Of a stretch of DNA of 64,000 bases, positions 7,744 through 16,655 are shown in pieces (the first letter of the stretch is position 1; each line of letters opens with the position of its first letter). A program made the position numbers and the translations under genes. The stretch covers positions 124,001-188,000 of the forward strand of contig NZ_JACHXS010000007.1 of the NCBI RefSeq assembly GCF_014192225.1, written 5' to 3'. Below the pieces are notes generated by a model. That model was not told the DNA's origin. It searched no databases and worked only from the letters and a program-made list of their open reading frames with translations. The DNA is from Pseudoduganella umbonata (GTDB lineage Bacteria; Pseudomonadota; Gammaproteobacteria; Burkholderiales; Burkholderiaceae_D).

Positions 7744-8913
7744 ATGCGTCCCGTCGATTTCATTGCCGACAACGAAGTCAAACTCCTGCACTGCGGTACC
7801 GAATTCTTCCCTGGCCTGACGGAAGCGATCGATGCCGCGCAGTACGACGTCTATTTCGAGACGTACATCTTCGCGGACGATGAAACCGGGCAGGCCGTAC
7901 AGGCCGCGCTGATGCGGGCGGCGCAGAGGGGCGTGACGGTGCGCATGATCACCGACTGGTTCGGCACCGGTGCAGGGCGCGTCAAGCGGCTGCATGCGCA
8001 AGTGCTTGCCGCGGGCGTTGAACACCGTATCTTCAACCCCTGGTTCAGGCGTGGCGTTTCGCGTACGCACCGCAAGATCTGCGTCGTCGACCGCTGTGTC
8101 GCCTTCGTGGGCGGCATCAACGTCAACGACGACATGTTCTGCGACTACAACCACGCCATCGGCCTGTCCGCGCCGCGCTGGGATTTCGCCGTGGCGGTCA
8201 AGGGGCCGCTGGTGGCGAATATCCACAAGGAAGCCGTGGCGCAATGGCGACGCCTGGGCAGGATGCCGCTGACCGAGCGTATCGGCTTGTACAAGGAAAC
8301 GCGCCGCGCCAACAAGGCCGCCGCGGAAGCCAGCACAACGGTGCAGGCCGGCTTCGTCGTGCGCGACAACCTGCGTAACCGCCACACCATCCAGAGGGCC
8401 TACCTGAAGGCCATGGGTGCCGCGCGCAAGAGCGTGCTGCTGGCGAACCCCTATTTCGCACCGGGGCGCAAGTTCCGGCACGCGCTGTCGCAAACGGCGC
8501 AGCGCGGTGTCGAGGTGATCCTGCTGATCGGCGTGGGCGAGCACTGGCTGCAGGATGCGGTGGCGCACTCGTTTTATCCCAAGCTGCTTGCCTCCGGGGT
8601 GCGGGTGGTGGAATATCGCAAGACCCAGCTCCATGCGAAGGTGGCCGTCATCGACGACGAGTGGGCCACCGTCGGCTCTTCCAACGTGGACGGGTTGAGC
8701 CTTTTTTTGAACCAGGAAGCGAACGTCGTGATCAAGGACGCCGCCTTCGCGAAGGATTTGCGCGGGCATATCGAGGCGGCCCTGGCCGAAGGCGTGGAAA
8801 TCCACGCGCACGAATTCGAACACATCGGCCGCTTCCGCCGCATCGGCTACGGGATCGCCTACGTGGTGTACCGGACGCTGATGCGCATTTTTGCAGTGGG
8901 AAAATACGCTTGA
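7744..8913 (+). CDS. clsB: Cardiolipin synthase ClsB
   Basis: 389 residues of the phospholipase D superfamily. Two HKD motifs are visible, HRKICVVD near residue 110 followed by GGINVND, and HAKVAVID near residue 297 followed by GSSNVDGLS. There are no N-terminal membrane spans, which matches ClsB rather than ClsA. The enzyme makes cardiolipin by transferring phosphatidyl groups. The C-terminal end is hydrophobic/basic. It starts 4 bases after the EEP gene. Its TGA overlaps the ATG of the next gene by one base (TGATG), so the three genes form an operon. Confidence 0.88.
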   Translation: MRPVDFIADNEVKLLHCGTEFFPGLTEAIDAAQYDVYFETYIFADDETGQAVQAALMRAAQRGVTVRMITDWFGTGAGRVKRLHAQVLAAGVEHRIFNPWFRRGVSRTHRKICVVDRCVAFVGGINVNDDMFCDYNHAIGLSAPRWDFAVAVKGPLVANIHKEAVAQWRRLGRMPLTERIGLYKETRRANKAAAEASTTVQAGFVVRDNLRNRHTIQRAYLKAMGAARKSVLLANPYFAPGRKFRHALSQTAQRGVEVILLIGVGEHWLQDAVAHSFYPKLLASGVRVVEYRKTQLHAKVAVIDDEWATVGSSNVDGLSLFLNQEANVVIKDAAFAKDLRGHIEAALAEGVEIHAHEFEHIGRFRRIGYGIAYVVYRTLMRIFAVGKYA

Positions 8914-9293
8914 TGGATAACGTAAGGATCGACAAATGGCTGTGGGCGGCGCGCTTCTTCAAGACGCGCAACCTGGCGATCGACGCGATCGACAACGGCA
9001 AGGTAAAGATCAATGGCGACCGCGTGAAACCGGCGCGGCTCGTCAAGCTGGGCGAGAAGCTCCACATCGACAACGGCTCGGATGAATGGGACGTGCTGGT
9101 GGTGGGCATCTCGGACAAACGGCAGGGCGCCCCGATCGCCCGCACGCTGTACGAGGAAAGCGAGGAATCGATTGCCCGGCGCGCCAAGGAAGCCGAGCGG
9201 CGCAAGCTGTTCCACGAACCGGCCGCCGACTTGAAGGGCCGACCCACGAAACGCGACCGGCGCATCCGCGACCAGATCGACCACGGCGAATGA
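8913..9293 (+). CDS. S4-domain RNA-binding protein, Hsp15 (HslR)-like
   Basis: 126 residues. The S4 fold starts at once (VRIDKWLWAARFFKTRNLA, then NGKVKINGDRVKPARLVKLG), followed by a highly charged C-terminal tail rich in Arg/Lys/Glu, as in Hsp15. Hsp15 binds 50S subunits that carry stalled nascent chains and frees them for recycling. The ATG at 8913 overlaps the clsB stop, which fixes the start; longer in-frame extensions run inside clsB. A large hairpin lies 22 bases after its stop. Confidence 0.82.
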   Translation: MDNVRIDKWLWAARFFKTRNLAIDAIDNGKVKINGDRVKPARLVKLGEKLHIDNGSDEWDVLVVGISDKRQGAPIARTLYEESEESIARRAKEAERRKLFHEPAADLKGRPTKRDRRIRDQIDHGE

Positions 9294-9314
9294 CTTCGTG
9301 CCATCAGATAGCCG

Positions 9315-9367
9315 GGTGTCAGACACTATTTTCGGGATGATTCTTCCCGAAAATAGTGTCTGACACC
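9315..9367. repeat. 23-bp perfect inverted repeat with 7-base loop
   Basis: The arms at 9315-9337 and 9345-9367 pair perfectly around the loop TGATTCT. Each arm contains an 11-bp palindrome at its outer end (GTGTCAGACAC, 9316-9326; GTGTCTGACAC, 9356-9366). There is no U-run, so it is not a simple terminator. The same GTGTCnGACAC core recurs four times near 35219. Confidence 0.9.
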
Positions 9368-9464
9368 GGTGTACTGCCAGCCGTTTCCCCCAGCGTAAAA
9401 TCCGCTGTCAACCCCCGCGCGCAAGGCCGGGTACAAAATAGAACGCCACCTCTAACGATCCCGT

Positions 9465-9506
9465 TTGACATTTATCCAGCCCTGGATAATAGTACGAGCG
9501 TTCGTA
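9465..9506 (+). promoter_or_regulatory. Promoter and operator of the TetR gene
   Basis: TTGACA (9465-9470) and AATAGT (9488-9493) form a sigma-70 promoter with 17-base spacing. TACGAGCGTTCGTA (9493-9506), a near-perfect 14-bp palindrome (12 of 14 symmetric), starts at the last base of the -10. This is a typical place for TetR autorepression. That the downstream TetR binds it is inference. Confidence 0.6.
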
Positions 9507-9578
9507 ATTTTTTTCACACGAAGCATACCTGCCGAGGGAAAATCGAAGTTCCTTTCTCTCCTGAAGCCGGACGCCAAA

Positions 9579-10202
9579 GTGAGCAACTTAGCCATCAATA
9601 CCTCGACAAAATTCATGCGCAAGGGCGAAATGACCCGCGCCGCCATCCTCGACGTGGCGTTGGACCTGGCCAGCCGTGACGGGCTGGAAGGGCTGACGAT
9701 CGGCCTGCTGGCGGACCGGATGAACATGAGTAAATCTGGCGTATTCGCCCACTTTGGCTCGCGTGAAGATCTACAGCTGGAAGTGTTGAAGCTTTACCAC
9801 CGCCGTTTCGAACAAGAAGTGTTCTACCCCAGCATCAAGGAAGCGCGCGGCTTGCCGCGCCTTCGGATGATGTTCGCGCAGTGGGTCAAGCGCGTGTCCG
9901 TCGAAATCGCGTCCGGCTGCATCTACATCAGCGGCGCCGTCGAGTACGACGACCGCCCCGGCCCGATCCGCGAAGCGCTGGTGACGATGGTCGGCGCATG
10001 GCAGGGAGCGCTGCTGCGCGCCACGCAGCAGTCGATCGAATGCGGGCACCTGAAGGCGGATACCGATGCGCAGCAACTGGTGTACGAGATGTATGGCCTG
10101 ATCCTGGCCGTGCACCACGATGCCCGTTTCCTGCGCATCCCCGGCGCCGTCGAACGTGCCACGGTGGGCTTCAACCGCCTGATCGAAAACTATCAGTCCT
10201 GA
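9579..10202 (+). CDS. TetR/AcrR-family regulator of the adjacent beta-oxidation operon (probable)
   Basis: 207 residues from GTG at 9579; ATG at 9615 (MRKGEMTRAA) is the alternative. A longer frame from 9465 would start inside the promoter and is rejected. The HTH is GLTIGLLADRMNMSKSGVFAHFGSREDLQ near residues 35-65. The rest is an all-helical ligand domain with GCIYISGAVEYDDRPGPIR. It lies on the same strand directly before the acyl-CoA dehydrogenase, so a fatty-acyl ligand in the style of PsrA/FadR is likely but not shown. The palindrome upstream suggests autoregulation. Its stop is followed by a 15-bp tandem repeat. Confidence 0.8.
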   Translation: MSNLAINTSTKFMRKGEMTRAAILDVALDLASRDGLEGLTIGLLADRMNMSKSGVFAHFGSREDLQLEVLKLYHRRFEQEVFYPSIKEARGLPRLRMMFAQWVKRVSVEIASGCIYISGAVEYDDRPGPIREALVTMVGAWQGALLRATQQSIECGHLKADTDAQQLVYEMYGLILAVHHDARFLRIPGAVERATVGFNRLIENYQS

Positions 10203-10207
10203 TTTCA

Positions 10208-10245
10208 CAGTCATAGATTCAGCAGTCATAGATTCAACAGCCATA
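10208..10245. repeat. 15-bp tandem repeat (2.5 copies) after the TetR stop
   Basis: CAGTCATAGATTCAG (10208-10222), CAGTCATAGATTCAA (10223-10237) and the partial CAGCCATA (10238-10245). It begins 5 bases after the TGA of the TetR gene. The period is the same as in the arrays at 6138 and 31114. Confidence 0.85.
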
Positions 10246-10250
10246 ACACC

Positions 10251-10273
10251 TGCCGCATCCACAAGATGCGGCA
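10251..10273. other. Stem-loop between TetR and acyl-CoA dehydrogenase genes
   Basis: TGCCGCATC (10251-10259) pairs with GATGCGGCA (10265-10273) around a 5-base loop. There is no U-tract. It may be a weak terminator, or it may adjust expression between the regulator and the enzyme genes. Confidence 0.6.
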
Positions 10274-10309
10274 TCAATCACACTTAGCCTACAGTCGCAG
10301 GAGATAAAC

Positions 10310-12100
10310 ATGGGTCAATACGTCGCGCCAATCCGGGATATGCAATTCGTTCTGCATGAGTTCCTGAAGGTGGAAGAGCAGCTCAAGGAACTGCCGGCCC
10401 ACGCCGAGACCGATGCCGACATCATCAACGCCGTGCTGGAAGAAGGCGCGAAGTTCACGTCCGAAGTGCTGTTCCCGCTGAACCACTCCGGCGACCGCGA
10501 AGGCTGCCACCACGACGCGCAGGCGAAGACCGTCACCACGCCGAAGGGCTACAAGGAAGCGTACAAGCAGTACGTGGAAGGCGGCTGGGCGGCGCTGGCC
10601 TGCGATCCTGAATACGGCGGCCAGGGCCTGCCGGTGGTGCTGAACAATTCGTTCTACGAGATGCTGAACTCGTCGAACCAGGCATGGACGATGTACCCGG
10701 GCCTGTCGCACGGGGCCTACGAGTGCCTGAAGGAACACGGCACGGACGAGCAGAAGAAGACCTACCTGCCGAAGCTGGTTTCCGGCGAATGGACCGGCAC
10801 CATGTGCCTGACCGAACCGCACTGCGGCACCGACCTGGGCCTGCTGCGCACCAAGGCGCTGCCGAACGACGACGGCTCCTGGACCATCACCGGCAACAAG
10901 ATCTTCATCTCGGCCGGCGAGCATGACATGTCCGAAAACATCCTGCACCTGGTGCTGGCCCGCGTGCCGGACGCACCGGAAGGCTCGAAAGGCATCTCGC
11001 TGTTCCTGGTACCGAAGTTCCTGCCGGACGCCAATGGCGGCATCGGCGAACGCAACCCGATCTTCTGCGGCGCCATCGAAGAAAAGATGGGCATCCACGG
11101 CAACTCCACCTGCCAGATGAACCTGGACGGCGCGAAAGGCTGGATCATCGGCCAGCCGAACAAGGGCCTGAACGCGATGTTCGTGTTCATGAACGCGGCC
11201 CGCCTGGGCGTGGGCATGCAGTCGCTGGGCCTGACCGAAGTGGCCTACCAGAACGCGCTGGTGTACGCCAAGGACCGCCTGCAGATGCGCTCGCTGTCCG
11301 GCGTGAAGGCCGCCGACAAGCCGGCCGACCCGATCATCGTGCACCCGGACGTGCGCCGCATGCTGCTGACGGCGAAAGCGTTCGCCGAAGGCGCCCGCGC
11401 GCTGACCAGCTATGTCGCGCTGCAGATCGACCGCGAACTGAACCACCCCGACGAAGACGTGCGCAAGGAAGCCGCCGACGAAGTGGCGCTGCTGACCCCG
11501 ATCGTGAAAGCCTTCATCACCGACAACGGCTGGATCGCCACGTCGGAGGCGATGCAGGTGTTCGGCGGCCACGGCTACATCGCCGAGTGGGGCATGGAGC
11601 AGTACGTGCGCGATGCGCGCATCAACATGATCTACGAAGGCACCAACACCATCCAGTCGCTGGACCTGCTGGGCCGCAAGATCCTGATGGACAACGGTTC
11701 GAAACTGCGCAAGTTCGGCGAGAAGATCCGCGCTTTCGTCGAAGAGAACGGCACCGACGAAGCGATGTCCGAGTTCGTTACCCCGCTGGGCGACCTGGGC
11801 GAAAAAGTCACGAAGCTGACGATGGAAATCGGCATGAAGGCCTTCCAGAACCAGGACGAAGTGGGCGCCGCCGCCGTGCCCTACCTGCGCGTTGCCGGCC
11901 ACCTGGTGTTCTCGTACTTCTTCGCGCAGATGGCCAAGATCGCGCTGGAAAAACAAGACTCGGACGACAAGTTCTACAAGGCCAAGCTGGCTACCGCGCG
12001 CTTCTACTTCGGCCGCCTGTACCCGGAAACCGCGATGCTGATCCGCCAGGCGCGTTCGGGCGCATCGAACCTGATGGCGCTGGACGCCGACCTGTTCTAA
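10310..12100 (+). CDS. Acyl-CoA dehydrogenase, ~600-residue type with extra C-terminal domain
   Basis: 596 residues, longer than the ~380-residue short-chain enzymes. It carries the N-terminal helix segment and the C-terminal extension of the FadE/DmdC-like group. Visible motifs are MCLTEPHCGTDLG (FAD/substrate region), FGGHGYIAEWGMEQ near residue 420, and the catalytic-base segment IYEGTNTIQSLDL. It makes the 2,3-trans-enoyl-CoA in beta-oxidation, passing electrons to ETF, which is not encoded here. The ribosome binding site AGGAG lies 9 bases before the ATG. The genes for the next two steps follow in order. Confidence 0.92.
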   Translation: MGQYVAPIRDMQFVLHEFLKVEEQLKELPAHAETDADIINAVLEEGAKFTSEVLFPLNHSGDREGCHHDAQAKTVTTPKGYKEAYKQYVEGGWAALACDPEYGGQGLPVVLNNSFYEMLNSSNQAWTMYPGLSHGAYECLKEHGTDEQKKTYLPKLVSGEWTGTMCLTEPHCGTDLGLLRTKALPNDDGSWTITGNKIFISAGEHDMSENILHLVLARVPDAPEGSKGISLFLVPKFLPDANGGIGERNPIFCGAIEEKMGIHGNSTCQMNLDGAKGWIIGQPNKGLNAMFVFMNAARLGVGMQSLGLTEVAYQNALVYAKDRLQMRSLSGVKAADKPADPIIVHPDVRRMLLTAKAFAEGARALTSYVALQIDRELNHPDEDVRKEAADEVALLTPIVKAFITDNGWIATSEAMQVFGGHGYIAEWGMEQYVRDARINMIYEGTNTIQSLDLLGRKILMDNGSKLRKFGEKIRAFVEENGTDEAMSEFVTPLGDLGEKVTKLTMEIGMKAFQNQDEVGAAAVPYLRVAGHLVFSYFFAQMAKIALEKQDSDDKFYKAKLATARFYFGRLYPETAMLIRQARSGASNLMALDADLF

Positions 12101-12119
12101 CAGACCAAGGACAACAACA

Positions 12120-14510
12120 ATGACCAATTTCACTGTCAAAAAAGTCGCCGTGCTCGGCGCCGGCGTGATGGGCGCGCAGATCGCCGCCCACTGCGTGAAC
12201 GCCAAGGTGCAGGTCGTGCTGTTCGACCTGCCGGCAAAGGAAGGGCCGAAGAACGGTATCGTGCTGCGCGCCATCGAGAACCTGAAGAAGCTGTCGCCGG
12301 CCCCGCTGGGCGACAAGGAAGACGCGTCGCTGATCCAGGTCGCCAACTACGAGGACAACCTGGACCAGCTGGCCGATTGCGACCTGATCATCGAAGCGAT
12401 CGCCGAGCGCCTGGACTGGAAGCATGACCTGTACAAGAAAGTGGCCCCGCACATCGGCGCCAACGCGATCTTCGCCTCGAACACGTCCGGCCTGCCGATC
12501 GAGCAGCTGGCGCAAGGCTTCGACGCGGAACTGAAGGCGCGCTTCTGCGGCGTGCACTTCTTCAACCCGCCGCGCTACATGCACCTGGTGGAACTGATCC
12601 CGACCGAAGCGACCCGCCCGGAAATCCTGGACCAGCTGGAAACCTTCCTGACCTCCGCGCTGGGCAAGGGCGTGGTACGTGCGAAAGACACGCCGAACTT
12701 CATCGCCAACCGCGTCGGCATCTTCGGCATGCTGGCCACGATCCACCAGGCCGAGAAGTTCGGCCTGTCGGTCGACGTCGTCGACGACCTGACCGGCGCC
12801 AAGCTGGGCCGCGCCAAGTCCGGCACCTTCCGCACGGCGGACGTGGTCGGCCTGGACACGATGGGCCACGTGATCAAGACCATGCAGGACAACCTGAAGG
12901 ACGATCCGTTCGCCAGCGTATACAAGACGCCTGACATCCTGGCGAAGCTGATCGAGAAGGGCGCGCTGGGCCAGAAGTCCGGCGGCGGCTTCTACAAGAA
13001 GGTCGGCAAGGACATCCAGCGCCTCGACTTCGCCACCGGCGAATACGTGGCGGGTGGCGGCAAGGCCGCCGACATCATCGGCCGCATCCTGAAGGAAAAG
13101 GACCCGGTCAAGAAATTCAAGGCGCTGCGCGAGTCGACCAACCCGCAAGGCCAGTTCCTGTGGGCGATCTTCCGCGACGCGTTCCACTACATCGCCTACC
13201 ACCTGGACACTATCGCCGACAACGCGCGCGACGTGGACTTCGCCATGCGCTGGGGCTTCGGCTGGAAAGTGGGCCCGTTCGAAACGTGGCAGGCCGCCGG
13301 CTGGAAGCAGATCGCCGAGTGGGTGAAGCAGGATATCGAAGAAGGCAAGGCGCTGACGGACGCACCGCTGCCGGCCTGGGTCTTCGAAGTGGCCGACAAG
13401 GGCGTGCATACCCCTGAAGGTTCGTACTCCGCCAAGTCGAACAGCTACGTGCCGCGCTCGAACCTGGCTGTCTATGAACGCCAGGCATTCCGCGCGCCGG
13501 TACTGGGCTCGGGCGACACCGATCCGTCGAAAGCCGGCACCACCGTGTTCGAGGACGACGACGTGCGCCTGTGGCACTCCGGCGACGACGTGCTGGTGAT
13601 CTCGCTGAAGACCAAGATGCACGTGATCGGCCAGGGCGTCATCGACGGCCTGAAGCGCGGCCTTGCCGAAGCCGAGAAGAACTTCAAGGGCCTGGTGATC
13701 TGGGGTGCCGACGCGGCCGAAGGCGGCGCGTTCTCCGCCGGCGCCGACCTGCAATCGGCCCTGCCGGCCTTCATGGCCGGCGGCGCCAAGGCGCTGGACC
13801 CGCTGATCAAGGACCTGCAGAACACCTTCATGGCGATGAAGTATTCGAACGTGCCCGTGGTTGCCGCGGTTGCCGGCCTCGCGCTGGGCGGCGGCTGCGA
13901 GCTGGCGCTGCATGCATCGCGCCGCGTGGCATCGATCGAGTCCTACATCGGCCTGGTGGAAGTGGGCGTGGGCCTGATCCCGGCCGGTGGCGGCCTGAAG
14001 GAAGCGGCCGCACGCGCCGCCAAGGAAGCCAAGGGCAACGACATCCTGCAATTCCTGAAGACGGGCTTCATGAACGCGGCCACCGCGAACGTGTCCAAGT
14101 CCGCCCTGGAAGCGAAGGCGATGGGTTACCTGAAGGAAGACGACATCATCGTCTTCAACCCGTACGAGCTGCTGCACGTGGCGAAAGTCACCGCGCGCTC
14201 GATGTTCGATTCCGGCTACCGCGCACCGCTGCAGCGCCCGATCACGGTGACCGGCCGCTACGGCTGGGCCACGATCCGCGGCCAGCTGGTCAACATGCGC
14301 GACGGCGGCTTCATCTCCGCGCACGACTACAAGCTGGGCGACATGATCGCCGAGATCGTGTCCGGCGGCGACATCGACCAGGGCAGCGTGGTGTCCGAGC
14401 AGTGGCTGCTGGACATGGAACGCAAGGCCTTCCTCGAACTGCTGAACAACCCGAAATCGCAGGAACGGATCATGGGCATGCTGCAGACCGGCAAACCGGT
14501 CCGTAACTAA
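12120..14510 (+). CDS. Fused 3-hydroxyacyl-CoA dehydrogenase / enoyl-CoA hydratase (FadN type)
   Basis: 796 residues. The dehydrogenase is at the N-terminus: NAD loop VLGAGVMGAQIA near residue 10, then FASNTSGLPI, and the catalytic His in HFFNPPRYMHLVEL near 140. The crotonase domain is at the C-terminus, with AFSAGADLQ near 540 and GLALGGGCELALHASR plus VEVGVGLIPAGGG near 590-620. This order is the reverse of E. coli FadB and matches Bacillus FadN. It performs the hydration and the second oxidation of beta-oxidation. It starts 19 bases after the acyl-CoA dehydrogenase stop and is followed by a thiolase 25 bases on, so it is one operon. Confidence 0.9.
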   Translation: MTNFTVKKVAVLGAGVMGAQIAAHCVNAKVQVVLFDLPAKEGPKNGIVLRAIENLKKLSPAPLGDKEDASLIQVANYEDNLDQLADCDLIIEAIAERLDWKHDLYKKVAPHIGANAIFASNTSGLPIEQLAQGFDAELKARFCGVHFFNPPRYMHLVELIPTEATRPEILDQLETFLTSALGKGVVRAKDTPNFIANRVGIFGMLATIHQAEKFGLSVDVVDDLTGAKLGRAKSGTFRTADVVGLDTMGHVIKTMQDNLKDDPFASVYKTPDILAKLIEKGALGQKSGGGFYKKVGKDIQRLDFATGEYVAGGGKAADIIGRILKEKDPVKKFKALRESTNPQGQFLWAIFRDAFHYIAYHLDTIADNARDVDFAMRWGFGWKVGPFETWQAAGWKQIAEWVKQDIEEGKALTDAPLPAWVFEVADKGVHTPEGSYSAKSNSYVPRSNLAVYERQAFRAPVLGSGDTDPSKAGTTVFEDDDVRLWHSGDDVLVISLKTKMHVIGQGVIDGLKRGLAEAEKNFKGLVIWGADAAEGGAFSAGADLQSALPAFMAGGAKALDPLIKDLQNTFMAMKYSNVPVVAAVAGLALGGGCELALHASRRVASIESYIGLVEVGVGLIPAGGGLKEAAARAAKEAKGNDILQFLKTGFMNAATANVSKSALEAKAMGYLKEDDIIVFNPYELLHVAKVTARSMFDSGYRAPLQRPITVTGRYGWATIRGQLVNMRDGGFISAHDYKLGDMIAEIVSGGDIDQGSVVSEQWLLDMERKAFLELLNNPKSQERIMGMLQTGKPVRN

Positions 14511-14535
14511 TCGCGGCCGACATCAAGGAAAAAAC

Positions 14536-15732
14536 ATGAGCAAACAACTGCAAGACGCATACATCGTCGCCGCGACCCGCACCCCGATCGGCAAGGCCCC
14601 GCGCGGCGTGTTCAACAAGACCCGCCCGGACGACCTGCTGGTGCACGCGATCCGCGGCGCCATGGCCGCCGTGCCGAACCTGGACCCGGCGCTGATCATC
14701 GACGCCATCATCGGCTGCTCGTTCCCGGAAGCGGAGCAGGGCTTCAACGTGGCGCGTAACGCCGTGGTGCTGGCCGGCCTGCCGAACACCGTGGGCGGCG
14801 TCACCGTCAACCGCTACTGCGCCTCGGGCATCACCGCGCTGGCGATGGCGGCGGACCGCATCCGCGTCGGCGAAGCCGATGTGATGATCGCCGGCGGCGT
14901 CGAATCGATGTCGATGGTGCCGATGATGGGCCACCACCCCTCCATCAACATGGAGACGTTCAAGGACGAGAACGTGGGCCTGGCCTACGGCATGGGCCTG
15001 ACCGCCGAGAACGTGGCCAAGCAGTGGAAAGTATCCCGCGAAGACCAGGATGCGTTCGGCCTGGAATCGCACCGCCGCGCCATCGCCGCCCAGCAGGCCG
15101 GCTACTTCAAGGACGAGATCACGCCGGTGGAAGCCATCACCCGCACGCCGGACCTGCGTACCGGCGAGATCAAGGTATCGAAGCGCCTGGTCGAGAACGA
15201 CGAAGGCCCGCGCGCCGATGCATCGGCCGAAGGCATGGCCAAGCTGAAGCCGGTCTTCGCCGCCAAGGGCACCGTGACGGCGGCCACGTCGTCGCAGATG
15301 TCCGACGGTGCCGGCGCGCTGATCGTCGTCTCCGAAAAGATCCTGCGCGAGCACAACCTGACGCCGCTGGCCAAGTTCTCGTCGTTCGCCGTGCGCGGCG
15401 TACCGCCGGAAATCATGGGCATCGGTCCGAAGGTGGCGATTCCCGCGGCGCTGGCCGCCGCCGGCATCACGCAGGACCAGCTGGACTGGATCGAGCTGAA
15501 CGAAGCCTTCGCCGCGCAGGCGTTGGCCGTGATCCGCGACCTGAACCTCGATACGAGCAAGGTCAATCCGATGGGCGGCGCGATCGCGCTGGGCCATCCG
15601 CTCGGCGCAACCGGTGCCATCCGCGCCGCGACCGTCGTGCACGCCCTGCGGCGCAACAACCTGAAGTACGGCATGGTCACGATGTGCGTGGGTGCCGGCA
15701 TGGGTGCCGCGGGCATCATCGAACGCGTGTAA
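14536..15732 (+). CDS. Acetyl-CoA C-acyltransferase (thiolase, FadA-like)
   Basis: 398 residues, normal thiolase length. The nucleophilic Cys sits in NRYCASGITALAMA (residue ~95), the catalytic His in ALGHPLGATGAIR (~352), and the second Cys in MCVGAGMGAAG (~383). It cleaves 3-ketoacyl-CoA with CoA to release acetyl-CoA. The location directly after the fused dehydrogenase/hydratase supports a degradative role over a biosynthetic acetoacetyl-CoA role. AAGGAAAAAAC precedes the ATG. Confidence 0.93.
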   Translation: MSKQLQDAYIVAATRTPIGKAPRGVFNKTRPDDLLVHAIRGAMAAVPNLDPALIIDAIIGCSFPEAEQGFNVARNAVVLAGLPNTVGGVTVNRYCASGITALAMAADRIRVGEADVMIAGGVESMSMVPMMGHHPSINMETFKDENVGLAYGMGLTAENVAKQWKVSREDQDAFGLESHRRAIAAQQAGYFKDEITPVEAITRTPDLRTGEIKVSKRLVENDEGPRADASAEGMAKLKPVFAAKGTVTAATSSQMSDGAGALIVVSEKILREHNLTPLAKFSSFAVRGVPPEIMGIGPKVAIPAALAAAGITQDQLDWIELNEAFAAQALAVIRDLNLDTSKVNPMGGAIALGHPLGATGAIRAATVVHALRRNNLKYGMVTMCVGAGMGAAGIIERV

Positions 15733-15756
15733 TCCACGCAGGTTAGAAGAAAAAAG

Positions 15757-15784
15757 GGGCGCCGCGGACACAATCCCGGCGCCC
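15757..15784 (+). terminator. Stem-loop after thiolase, weak terminator or attenuator
   Basis: GGGCGCCG (15757-15764) pairs with CGGCGCCC (15777-15784) around 12 bases and is preceded by an A-run and followed by only TT. It lies 25 bases after the thiolase stop and before the enoyl-CoA hydratase gene, so partial read-through is likely. Confidence 0.5.
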
Positions 15785-15810
15785 TTCATCATTCAAGACA
15801 AGGAAGAGAC

Positions 15811-16590
15811 ATGGCTATTGAAGTCAGCAAGGCAAACGGCATCCTCACGCTGGAATTCAACCGCATCGAACGCAAGAACGCGATCACCTCCGCGATGTAC
15901 CAGACGCTGGCCGACGCGATCGATGCCGCCCAGGACGATACCGAAGTGCGCGCCATCCTCATCGCCGGCAAGACGGAAGCCTTCACGGCCGGCAACGACC
16001 TGGAAGACTTCATGAAGACCACCCGCGCCAACGATGGCGTGGCCTTCGGCGACCGTCCGGTATTCCAGTTCATGCGCGCGCTGTCCGGCTCCGCCAAGCC
16101 GGTGGTGGCCGCCGTCAGCGGCCTGGCCATCGGCATCGGCACCACGCTGCTGATGCACTGCGACCTGGTCTACGCGGCGGACGGTACGAAATTCTCCGTG
16201 CCGTTCACGCAGCTGGGCCTGTGCCCGGAATTCGGCTCGTCGCTGCTGATGCCGCTGGCCGGGGGCCACGCGCGCGCCGCCGAAAAGCTGATGCTGGGCG
16301 AGCCGTTCACGGCGCAGGAAGCCTACGACATGGGCATCGTATCGAAGGTGCTGCCCGCCGCCGAGGTGCTCGACCACGCCCGCGCCCAGGCCGCCAAACT
16401 GGTGGCGCTGCCCGCCGCGTCGATCCGCACCACCAAGCGGCTGATGACCGCCTCGCGCAAGGCGCAGCTGGAAGCGATCATCGCCGAGGAGAGCAAGCTG
16501 TTCTTCGAGATGCTGCAGGGCGCGGAGGCGAAGGAAGCGTTTACGGCGTTCTTCGAGAAGCGGAAGCCGGACTTCACGAAGTTCGCGTGA
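15811..16590 (+). CDS. Enoyl-CoA hydratase/isomerase family protein
   Basis: 259 residues, single crotonase fold. The first oxyanion-hole segment is AFTAGNDLEDF near residue 58. The second is SGLAIGIGTTLLMHCDL near 105, followed by FTQLGLCPEFGSS with a Glu in the position used by isomerases. It could be a hydratase or a delta3-delta2-enoyl-CoA isomerase, the latter useful for unsaturated chains since the fused protein already covers hydration. The C-terminal half is rich in charged residues. AGGAAGAGAC precedes the ATG. Confidence 0.85.
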   Translation: MAIEVSKANGILTLEFNRIERKNAITSAMYQTLADAIDAAQDDTEVRAILIAGKTEAFTAGNDLEDFMKTTRANDGVAFGDRPVFQFMRALSGSAKPVVAAVSGLAIGIGTTLLMHCDLVYAADGTKFSVPFTQLGLCPEFGSSLLMPLAGGHARAAEKLMLGEPFTAQEAYDMGIVSKVLPAAEVLDHARAQAAKLVALPAASIRTTKRLMTASRKAQLEAIIAEESKLFFEMLQGAEAKEAFTAFFEKRKPDFTKFA

Positions 16591-16655
16591 GTGCCCGGCA
16601 TCGGGGGGCGCGCATGAAGCCGGGTACATGAGGGCATGCGCAGGAAAGATCCTCG

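Noticed and set aside
9301..9380. Intrinsic terminator at the 9315 hairpin
   Set aside because: No U-run follows either arm.
12120..14510. FadB orthologue
   Set aside because: The domain order is the reverse of FadB (dehydrogenase first, hydratase last), which matches FadN.
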